Assembly (NCBI GenBank): GCA_033239125.1
Contig: BSWB01000008.1
Span: 6,912,001 to 6,976,000 of the forward strand
Direction of reading: 5' to 3'
DNA: 64,000 nt
Source: Fagopyrum homotropicum
Taxonomy: Eukaryota > Streptophyta > Magnoliopsida > Caryophyllales > Polygonaceae
Shown here: positions 54,801 through 64,000 of the stretch, piece after piece
Position numbering within the stretch: the stretch's first letter is position 1
Layout: every line of letters begins with the position of its first letter
Position numbers and translations under genes: made by a program
The notes under the pieces: generated by a model
Database searches by the model: none
What the model was told of the DNA's origin: nothing
What the model saw: the letters and a program-made list of their open reading frames with translations, nothing else

Positions 54801-57546
54801 CTAAAAGCTTGATCATCATCAAGGACTGGTCCAGGGAAAACCACGGCTGGAATCACGGCTTGCTCAACTTCCACGGCCGTGGTTCTTGCTAAGCTTGCTT
54901 CCCGGAGTTGTCCAGAAAGTTTGACGGCCGTGGAACTTAAATCTCGACCGTGGAACTTGCAGCTGTTCAACACCTCTTCGTGGCTTTCAAATCCAACTCT
55001 TGGCTCCTCTTCCAATGCTTCCAAGGCCTTGATCTCTTCATTGCAAGCCTCCTCAGCACCTTCCTCCATCATACTTAAGGTAAGAACCTTCTCCAAGGGA
55101 TCTTTGATCAAGATCGAGCTCACAATTTCCCTAGATTCCTCTTGCTCGACTATGTTGAAGAGATCCTCATCAAGGGCTGGCCCTTTGGTCATTGTGGATA
55201 ACTTGAACTTGACGTTCTCTTCTCCAATGTTGAAGGAGAGAGTCCCATTCTTGCAATCCACTAGGCATCCGGAAGTGGCTAGGAAGGGTCTTCCTAAGAT
55301 GATAGGAATTGGATAGTCCGCCGGAATATCGAAGACGACAAAGTTAATTGGCACATAGAATCTTCCTAGTTGCACCGGAATGTCCTCTAAGATTCCAACC
55401 GGATGAGTGATAGAACGGTCCGCCATATAGAGGGTCATCTTGACCGGCTTCGGCTCTCCTAGCCCGACCTTGTTGCAAAGTGCAAGCGGTATGATGCTTA
55501 CGCTTGCTCCAAGATCACAAAGGGCCTCGTACTTCACATCTCCCACTCCAATTGGGACACAAAAAGAACCCGGATCTCTTAGCTTGGGAGGCATCTCTTC
55601 CTTCATCGTTTGGATCAATTCCGAGGATCTCTTGGTCATTCTTATCTCCCCATACTCTTCCAACTTCCTTTTGTTCGAGAGTATTTCCTTCAAAAATTTG
55701 CCATATGCCGGCATTCCTAAAATAGCATCCATCAACGGAATGTTAATATGCAACTTAGACATTAGTTCAAGGAACTTACCAAAGTGATTGTCCAAACGAG
55801 CTCTTGCTCTTGATTGTGGAAACGGTAGTGGTGGCTTGTATGGAGGCGGTGCCACATAGGTTGGCTCTACATCCTTGCTCTTGCCTCCATCTTCTTGCAT
55901 TCTTCCCTCTTCTACCACTACTTGCTTTCCCTTAGCATTGTCCTTGGGCAAAGGATCCTTCATACTCAACCCACTCCTCGTTGTGATAGCCAACACTTAG
56001 CCTCTTGGGTTGTCTTTGGTTCTTCCGGGAAGCTTTCCCGGATCTCTATGGGCTTCACCCGCCTTGTGGAACACTTGTGCTTCCAAAACCTTTTGGGCCT
56101 TAGAAATTGAAGTCACGGTGCTCTCAAGACCACTCAACCTTCCTAGCAATTGCTCAAACATTATTTCGGTTCTATCCTTTGGAGGTTGAGTGAATCCGGG
56201 TGGAGGTTCTTGTGAAGCTCTTGGTGGTGGAGTTGTGCTTGTGGAAGCGGGAGGGTTCAAGGCTCCATCCGGGTAAGAGTAAGAAAATCCGGGATGGTTG
56301 TGGTTGGGCCGGTAATTGTTGAATTGCCGGTTGTTGTTGAAACTCCTTGGGCCTTGGTAATTGTTGAAGTTGCCCCTTCCCATATAATTCACATCCTCCT
56401 CCTTGGAAGACAAGTTGGCTTGTGGAAGTACTTGAGGAGTTGCTTGGTTCTTCAAAGTTGTAGCACACAACTCCCTCAAGGACTTCAACTCATTGTTGAT
56501 GGCGTCAAGCTTGAAATTGCTCATGGTGACTTCACTCACCTCATATGCTCCCGCCTTTCTTCTTCACTCTTCCTATGGGAGTATTTCTCAATCACTAGAG
56601 CTTGCTTCTCCGCAAACTCCCAAGCTTCATCTACATGCTTCTCCATAAATGTCCCACCGGAAAGAGATTGGAGCTTGAATTGGCTATCTTCATCAAGTCC
56701 TTTGAAGTAGATCTCCAATAGCTCAATTTTTGGTATGCCATGGTGTGGACAATCAAGGAGAAGATCTTTGAACCTCTCCCAAGACTTGAATAAACTCTCT
56801 CTATCCTTCATCACGAAGGCATTGATCTTCCCTCTTAACTCGGTAGTCTTGGAAGGTGGGAAGAACTTAGTCAAAAACTCGGTTGTCATCTCCTCCCAAG
56901 TACCAACTCGCCCTTGTGGAATAGATTGATACCAAGCCAAGGCTTTGTCCTTAAGAGAGAAGGAAAAAGCCCTAAGCTTATGGTTATTGCTCTCCAATCT
57001 TGGCGGTCTAAGAGTCTCCATCAAGATCTCATAATTCATCAAGTGTTGATGAGGAGACTCTCCTTCCATCCCTCCAAATTGATTATGCCGGATCATTTGT
57101 AGAACTTGAGGGCGGAGCTCATAGTTGTGGGTCACGGGATCTCCTAAGTTCACACCCAGTCGGTGTGCTCTTTGTGCCGGATCCATACATCTCCCTAGGG
57201 TTTGTGGCTCCTCAATAGCAATGGGAACAACCCTAACATTAGCCGCCGGCTGCGGTTGTGGTGGAGGAGGTGGAGGTTGTCGGCGATTAAGATCTCCTTG
57301 AACAAGGGCTTGCCTAATCTCCTCAATCTCCCTCCTAGTTTCCTCTTGCCTCTCATTGGCAAGTCTCCTTTCTTCCTCCAAGAGCTCATCTCTTAGCCTT
57401 ATTTGCTCTAAGGCTTCGTCCAATTCAGCTTGGAGGTTTCTTCCGGCCATCTCTTTCTCTTTTCGGATGTTCTTGGATCTAGATCGAAGGGTTTTCTCCG
57501 GTTCGGGATCGAATGGAGCTAAATCCTTGCCACGAGATCTTCGCAT
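51803..57546 (-). pseudogene. Gag-Pol polyprotein of C-1
   Basis: Starts at M-R-R-S-R (57546). Gag (57546 to about 55997) has a Glu/Arg-rich coiled-coil-like start, the core with H-Q-H-L-M-N and F-F-P-P-S-K-T, and an Asn/Pro-rich tract. A frameshift near 56536-56539 and a TAA at 55997-55999 break it. From 55996 the frame is open for 1397 codons: protease (C-D-L-G-A-S), PR-RT linker with dyads (54838-54960), RT (F-M-D-D), RNase H (C-D-A-S-D), integrase with zinc-binding region, D, D and E residues, and R-W-I-G-P-Y. Since Gag and Pol are one frame in this family, the two defects would block Pol translation unless bypassed. Confidence 0.9.
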
Positions 57547-57663
57547 ACACCTAAAGAGTAATAGATGTCCTGAAAAGCAAAGACACAAACCAAAAAGAGA
57601 TCAAAAGCAACAAGAAAGATCTACACTAGAAACAATCACAAAATAGACTCAATCTAGACCTAG

Positions 57664-57681
57664 TCCCCGGCAACGGCGCCA
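57664..57681 (-). other. Primer-binding site, tRNA-Asp, C-1
   Basis: Sense TGGCGCCGTTGCCGGGGA, exact match, six bases from the LTR. Confidence 0.9.
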
Positions 57682-57687
57682 AAAACT

Positions 57688-59521
57688 TGTTACGCTAAGA
57701 TCGTGATGCGCAAATGGGTTTTAAATTTATAACTCGAACTAAATCCTAACTACCTAGCGAAACCCGCAGTGTACGGGAAGTTTGTAGAAGGGTTAGTATT
57801 CCGAGGTCAAACACAAAGACTAAGGTGAAATTGATTCGATTTATGATTGAGTTTAGTAAAGATCTAGGTTGAAAGAAAAGAAGAAATAAAGAAATGAAAA
57901 TCTCAAATGTTTTTAGTTGGTTTTTGGTGATCAATCAAAGATCACAATTCATGCAAAGTAAACAATCAAACTAAACTAAGAATCAACACAAATAAACAAG
58001 CTAAACAAGATAATGATCAAGGAAAGAAAAGACGGATTCTAGGGGTTGGAAGTTCCGGTTATGGCATAGGACTCAAGTTACCTATTCATTTCTTGGATTA
58101 ACTATGATATGTTGGGATTAAGCGTTTCTAGATTGGGATCAATTACCGGGTAGGTCTCATGGTCCAACTAGTCCGCTCCTAAGGTCTCATCACCGGTTAA
58201 GTCTCTAAGAACCTAGGGATAGGAATTCTAAACAAACTGGATTGTTAGCTAGGGATCTAACCTATCCTTACCGGGTAAGTCTTGGAAAGGGAAGTCCTAA
58301 ACAACTATCCTAGCACACTTAATCCAATGGCGGCTTATTAGGCTCACCACTACCTAAGGGTTGTTATCTTTGGAATCTAAGAGTAAGGATTACCGGTTAA
58401 GTCTCTCCTAACACTCAGTTACTAACACTAGGTCACCCTAGGGTAGATTAAACTCAACAAACACTTAGGATTTCAACATCCTATAGATCTAAGACCAGAT
58501 CCATCGAACCAGGGAAAATCACGGTTTGTTCTACCTAAACCACGGCCGTGGTTAGACAAGAACTACCCGTGATTTCTAACAGCAGCTATGTTCATACACA
58601 CAAGTCATCCAAAGGTAAATCTAAGTCCGTCCTATCATAGCCCTAGCCATAACCATCCCTTCCTTACCCTAGAACTACATCAATTTAGCCTACAACGTTC
58701 ATAATAGAAATCGAAACAAACAAACATAAAATCATAACATCCATTGCAAGATAATGAAGGAAAAGAGATGAACAAGTGAACTTAAAACAACCAAGCTGAA
58801 AATAGAATGAGAGTGACTCACAATCCTTCCAAAAGAAGGTTCAAATGTTTCATACAACTCTAGAAATAGAATCCGGAATTCTTCACTACAAGCTATCAAA
58901 GTGTGACAATGGTGTGTGTTCTTCTTCTCCTCTTCAATGGAGCTCTTCTTCTTCCCTTTTGACACTTTCCTTCCTAGAAAATCTTCTTCTTGAGAGGATA
59001 TTTTTGTTAGAGGAAATGGATAATGGATGAGCTGCTCCAAGATGCTCCCAGCTGCCTCTCACAGCCCATAAAGGACCACTTTTATAACAAACTTGCATGA
59101 GCTGGCCATGAGAGTCGTGGCACAGCTGTCACAAGAATCTGGCAAAATCCACGGGTGATTCCACGGCCGTGGAGTGTCAGAAAACCGTGATTCTGTGCAG
59201 AAACTTCGCCTTGGATCATTAAGCTGTGATTTGGTGCATGGCTTGTGTTGGCAAGGCTCCATGAGTCCTCCTTAGCCTTTAGCTTGTGTCCTAATGAGTC
59301 CGAGGGTGTGTCATCTAGATGAACGATCTTCGAACGCATCGTTTTAGCTCCTAAATCTCCCGAAATACCTATAAAACGCGCACAAGTCCATGTAGACGTC
59401 TATCTCGGCAAAATACATGAATTGAGTGCAAAACGTCGTGAACTAGTGCTAGACCATGCATGAATGAGTGAGAAATTTGTCTAAATGATTACGTAAAACT
59501 AAGTCATAAATCGTGTTATCA
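57688..59521 (-). repeat. 5' LTR of C-1
   Basis: 1834 bp with TATA box at 59079-59086, U3 dyad at about 59150-59195 and U5 dyad at about 58515-58575. Confidence 0.94.
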
Positions 59522-62500
59522 ACGGTCCCATAAAATCTACTCCCCAAACGTCGAAAATCTCCACCTCTTGGATGTTGTTGAGGGGCATCTCATTCCTCCT
59601 AGAGATATTACCTGTTCTTTGACAAGCATCGCAGCAAGAAACAAAGGATTGCACATCTCTAAATAAAGTAGTCCAAAAGAATCCAGATTGCAATACCTTT
59701 GCGCTAGTCTTGTTCGAACTAGCGTGTCCTCCACAAGGTAGTGAATGACAATGGCGGATGACACTTTGCATCTCATCTTCCGGCACACATCGCCGAATGG
59801 TGCCATCCAGACCTCTCTTAAAGAGGAGAGGTTCATTCCAAAAGTATTCCTGGACATCCTTAAAGAACTTCTTCCTTTGTGCGTAGGATAATCCGGGCGG
59901 TATCTCCTGACAAACCAAATAGTTAACAAAATCAGCAAACCATGGTTCGTTACCTTTGGAGATCACATCGATGCACTCCTCAATAATGTGTAGGTGTTCG
60001 TCCGGGAAGGAGTCATCTATGGGTAAGTGGTCGTCCTCTAGATGTGTTAGGCGACTCAAATGATCCGCAACAGAGTTTTCCGAACCCTTCTTGTCGCGGA
60101 TCTCTAGATCGAATTCTTGTAGGAGAAGAATCCATCTAATTAGCCTTGGCTTCACGTCTTTCTTCGCAAGGAGGTACCGAATCGCAGCATGATCCGTGTA
60201 GACAATCACCTTTCCACCTACAAGATAAGAGCGAAACTTGTCAATAGCATAAACAATGGCTAAAAATTCCTTTTCGGTAGTGGCGTAGTTGAGCTGCGCT
60301 TCATCTAGCGTCTTGCTAGCATAGTATATGGCATGGGTTCGTCCTTCCTTTCGTTGTCCAAGAACAGCTCCTATAGCTACGTCACTAGCATCGCACATAA
60401 CCTCAAAGGGAAGAGTCCAATCCGGAGGTTGGATAATAGGTGCTGAAATTAGAGCTTGCCGAATCGTGTTAAACGCATCCAAACATTCCTGCGAAAACTC
60501 AAAAACTGCATCCTTCATCAATAGATTAGTGAGCGGTTTTGATATTTTAGAGAAGTCTTTAATGAAACGTCTATAAAATCCAGCATGTCCTAGGAAACTT
60601 CTTATCCCTTTCACCGAAGTTGGGGGAGGAAGCTTCTCTATGGTCTCTATTTTCGCCTTATCTACCTCTATCCCTCTACTAGAGATTAGGTGTCCTAATA
60701 CAATTCCTTCCTTAACCATGAATTGACACTTCTTCCAATTAAGAACTAGGTTAGTGTCTTCACACCTTTGTAAAACGAGAGCAAGGTTAGAAAGACAATG
60801 GTGAAAAGAGGAACCGTATACGGAGAAGTCATCCATGAAGACTTCCATGATTTCCTCAATATATTCGGAGAAGATGGCCATCATGCACCTTTGAAAGGTG
60901 GCTGGGGCGTTGCAAAGCCCGAACGGCATTCTCCTATAAGCGAACGTACCCCACGGGCACGTGAATGTGGTCTTCTCCTGATCATCCGGGTGTATCGGAA
61001 TCTGAAAGAAACCACTATAACCGTCAAGGTAGCAAAAATGTGAATGTTGTGCTAACCTTTCAAGCATTTGATCAATGAATGGCAATGGGAAGTGATCCTT
61101 CCTCGTTGCATTGTTGAGCTTGTGGTAGTCTATGCACATCCGCCATCCCGTTACGGTTCGGGTAGGAATGAGTTTGTTGTTCTTGTTGGTGATGATCGTC
61201 ATTCCTCCCTTCTTTGGAACTACTTGAACCGGACTCACCCACTTACTATCGGAGATAGGATAGATGATACCTGCATCAAGAAGTTTAAGAATTTCCTTCT
61301 TGACAACCTCCTTCATGGTCGGATTTAACCGCCTTTGAGGTTGTCTTGAAGTCCTAAAGTCCTCTTCCATTAGTATTTTATGCATGCATAGGGAAGGTTT
61401 GATTCCTACTAAGTCCTCAATAGTATATCCTAAAGCTTTTCTATGTTTCCTAAGGACAACCATGAGCTCATTATGTTCATCTATGCTTAGATCGGAACTA
61501 ACAATAACCGGAAAGGTAGAATTAGATCCTAGAAAAGCGTACCTTAGATGAGTAGGAAGTGGCGTTAGTTCCAATGCTTTTGGAGCTTCCAATGATCCTT
61601 GAGGAGCATCCGATGTCTCCTTAGAAGTTTCTAAGGATGTTGAATGTGTGGGAGAAGAATCGAAAGAAGTTGAAGGAGTTTCTCGATCACCCTCTTCCAC
61701 GGCCAGAATCACGGTTTCTCTGTGTTCTCCACGGCTGTGGTTTAGGGCGTGGAAGGTGGTTACGGTTGCTCTGCCTTCTCCACGACCGTTTAACCCTCTG
61801 GAGTGGGACACGGTTTGGTTGGTGAAATCCACGGCCGTGGAATACAGTGTATGGCCGTGGATTCTCACGTTTTCTGCCTCGTCGTGGAGCATCTCAAATT
61901 CCACTTCACCCACTTCTTCTTGTGCTTCTAGAGCTTCAATTGCCTCATTGCACTCTTCTTCTTCCCCTACATTCGTTAGACTCATAGTAATAACCTTTTG
62001 TAAAGGATCGTTGAAGAGAATAGTACTTACCTCCTCCCTAGACAACCCTTCTTCATCTTGGATATTGAATATATCCTCGTCAAAGATGGGCTCCTTTAGT
62101 AGAGTGGAAAGAACGAACTCTACTTTCTCTTCTCCTATATCAAAAGCGAGTCTACCATTCTTGCAATCGACTATGCAGCCGGAAGTTGCAAGAAACGGTC
62201 TTCCGAGTATGATCGGGACCGGACTATCTGCAGGAATGTCAAGCACAACAAAATCAATGGGAACAAAGAATTTACCTAGCTTGACTAGGACGTCTTCTAC
62301 AATACCGACGGGGCGAGTAATGGATCAATCCGCCATGTACAACGTCATCTTCACCGGTTTAGGGTCGCCTAAACCGATCTTCCTACATAATGCAAGTGGT
62401 ATGATACTCACACTTGCTCCCAAGTCACATAAAGCGTCATATGTGACATCTCTCACTCCTATGGGAATGCAAAACGACCCCGGATCCTTTAGCTTTGGGG

Positions 62501-64000
62501 GCATTTTCTCCTTCATGGTTTTGATGAGATCCGAAGAATCCGAACTCATCTTAACCTCTCCAAAGTCCTCTAACTTTCTCTTGTTAGAGAGGATCTCCTT
62601 TAAGAACTTGCCATAAGCCGGCATACCTACAATAGCATCAATGAAAGGTATATTAATATGTACCTTGCTCATGAGTTCTATAAACTTACGGAATTGTTTA
62701 TCTAGGCGCGCTCTCGCTCTAGATTGAGGGAATGGTAGGGGAGGTTTGTAAGCCGGAGGAGGAACGTAGACATCTTCCTTCTCCTTCCCCTTCTCTTTGT
62801 CTTTCTCTACGGGGACTTCAACAAACTTAGGTTGCGGATCGGTGGTAGTCACTCTGCTCCTAGTTGTGATTGCCATCACCCTTCCCTTAGGGTTGTCCTC
62901 CGTCTTTCCTGGAAGTTTCCCTTGATTCCTAGGAACTTCCTCCGCATGGCTGAACATTTGGTTTTCTAAAACCTTTTGAGCTTTATCAACCTTAGAAATT
63001 TGATCATCAACCTTAATAATGCGGTTCTCCAACCCTTGAAGCTTTCCCAAAATCGTTTCCAACATGGGATCTGGCTTCTCCTTCCCCGAAGTGTTTCCTC
63101 CATTAGATGCTTGCCCCTTGCTTTTCAAAGGGGTAGAGGAAGAGGAAGGTGGAGTTAGTGAGTTAGAATTGGAAGGATAAGAGTTACCGGAATTTTGTTG
63201 ATTGGAGCGCCAATTGTTGTTGTTTGAACCCCTATTGTTGTTCCAATTGTTGTTCCGGTTGTTGTTATTGCCATTCCAATTGTTCCGGTTGTTGTTCCGG
63301 TTGTTGTTGTTGTAACGGTTTGTGTTATCACCGCCATTGTTGTTGTTGCCCAAATAACCAACATCCTTTCCTTGTTGTTTTGGAAAGTTGGTCTTGATAG
63401 CCTCCTTCAACTCTTTGATCTCATTGTTGAGGGAGAAAATCTGATTTTGAGCTTCATGTGTGAGCTTTGCTCCTTGCTCCACACGATTTCCCTCCACTTT
63501 CTGGTGGGAATACTTCTCTATGACCCTTGCTTGCTTTTCAATGAAGTCCCAAGCGTCATCTTCTCTCATATCCATGAATGTACCACATGAGAGGGATTGG
63601 AGCTTGAATTGTGTCTCCACATCCAACCCCTTATAGTAAATCTCCAGCAATGCAAGCTTGGATATGCCATGATGAGGGCAATCCAATAACAAGTCTTGAA
63701 ACCTTTCCCATGATTGAAACAAACTTTCGTTAGATCTCATGGAAAATACATTAATCTTACCTCTAAGTTCCGCCGTTTTGGATGGCGGAAAGAACTTAGT
63801 GAGGAACTCCGCGGAAAGGTCTTCCCATGTGTCTAGTTTCCCATTAGGAAGAGCTTGGTACCAAGACAATGCTTTCCCCTTCAAAGAGAAGAAGAAAGGC
63901 TTGAGCTTATAGTTGTTGGTAGTCGCGTTCTTCGGCCTCATTGTCTCCATCATACACTCAAAGTTTTGCAAGTGTTGTTGTGGAGATTCAGCGCTTGTCC
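59522..64000 (-). pseudogene. Gag-Pol polyprotein of B-2, partial
   Basis: The frame enters from beyond the window edge (Gag core, S-A-E-S-P-Q-Q-H-L) and runs through the Asn-rich tract (about 63180-63360), protease, PR-RT linker with dyads (61697-61870), RT (F-M-D-D), RNase H and the integrase zinc-binding region to D-F-M-G-P, where C-1 interrupts. There is one in-frame TGA at 62325-62327, in the protease just after the M-A-D motif, where B-1 has CGA, a typical methyl-CpG transition. Otherwise the frame is unbroken over about 4.4 kb. The Gag start is outside the window. Confidence 0.9.

Larger units (their letters stand above)
48286..59521 (-). mobile_element. C-1: Athila-type LTR element without second ORF
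   Basis: An 11,236-bp element in the integrase of B-2, with duplication ACGGT (48281-48285 and 59522-59526). LTRs are 1834 bp each, start TGTTACGC and end GTTATCA. The primer site is tRNA-Asp. All Pol domains are present, but no ORF lies between the Pol stop and the polypurine tract. The dyads are of the CCACGGCCGTGG type as in B, while the leader array is of the ACCGGGTAAGTCTC type as in A. Confidence 0.95.
28698..64000 (-). mobile_element. B-2: Athila-type element split by B-1 and C-1, 5' end outside window
   Basis: Minus-strand element of the same family as B-1. The 3' LTR is at 28698-30434, the 3' noncoding region at 30435-31796, the second ORF at 31797-32659 plus 45884-46600, the spacer at 46601-47426, and the integrase end at 47427-48285. 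The rest of Gag-Pol runs from 59522 past 64000. The pieces join precisely at the target duplications of B-1 (CCCAT) and C-1 (ACGGT). Its 5' LTR, primer site and Gag start lie beyond the right edge. It has few coding defects apart from the two insertions. Confidence 0.9.

Noticed and set aside
61648..62616. 322-codon plus-strand frame
   Set aside because: It is a shadow of the B-2 protease and linker frame on the other strand.

Overview
The window is plant nuclear DNA and, as far as I can see, consists entirely of nested LTR retrotransposons. No host gene, rRNA or tRNA gene was found. A flowering plant, most likely a eudicot, is suggested by Ty3/gypsy elements of the Athila type with LTRs of about 1.8 kb. 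They have primer sites matching plant tRNA-Asp, a Gag-Pol polyprotein, and a second ORF in the 'env' position that resembles the family known as ATHILA ORF-1. The species cannot be named from the sequence.

Layout. Positions 1-1022 hold a decayed Ty1/copia Gag-protease fragment (minus strand). Positions 1096-4651 and 27529-28697 are a decayed chromovirus-like Ty3/gypsy element. Inserted in it is A-1 (4652-27528, minus strand, target duplication AGGCC). A-1 is itself split by A-2 (11115-22552, minus, duplication CTTAG). To the right is B-2 (from 28698 past the window end, minus). It is split twice: by B-1 (32660-45883, plus, duplication CCCAT), inserted in its second ORF, and by C-1 (48286-59521, minus, duplication ACGGT), inserted in its integrase. 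All four complete elements have exact 5-bp duplications and near-identical LTR pairs, so the insertions are recent.

How they work together. B-1 has an unbroken 1951-codon Gag-PR-RT-RNaseH-IN polyprotein and is the best candidate for an autonomous source. C-1 has all pol domains but one frameshift and one stop in gag. Family A (A-1 and A-2) lacks RT and RNase H altogether, yet both copies carry the same Gag-PR-IN fusion. Family A therefore seems to have spread using RT supplied by relatives that share its primer site and polypurine tract.

Most unusual signals. (1) A dispersed dyad of the form half-site, spacer, 16-bp palindrome, spacer, half-site occurs in U3, U5, the untranslated spacers and even the coding linkers. 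Family A spells it CACCTCGGTCGAGGTG with ACCGAGGTG; families B and C spell it TTCCACGGCCGTGGAA with ACCGTGATT. (2) A hairpin with a GGGA loop sits next to the polypurine tract. Base pairs in its stem change in a compensatory way between families, and a second hairpin plus tract module lies about 1.2-1.4 kb upstream. (3) A second hairpin lies just after the pol stop codon. (4) Four copies of ACCGGGTAAGTCTC in the transcribed part of the LTR keep nearly the same spacing in families A and C. (5) Blocks of the 3' noncoding region are conserved across families A, B and C.
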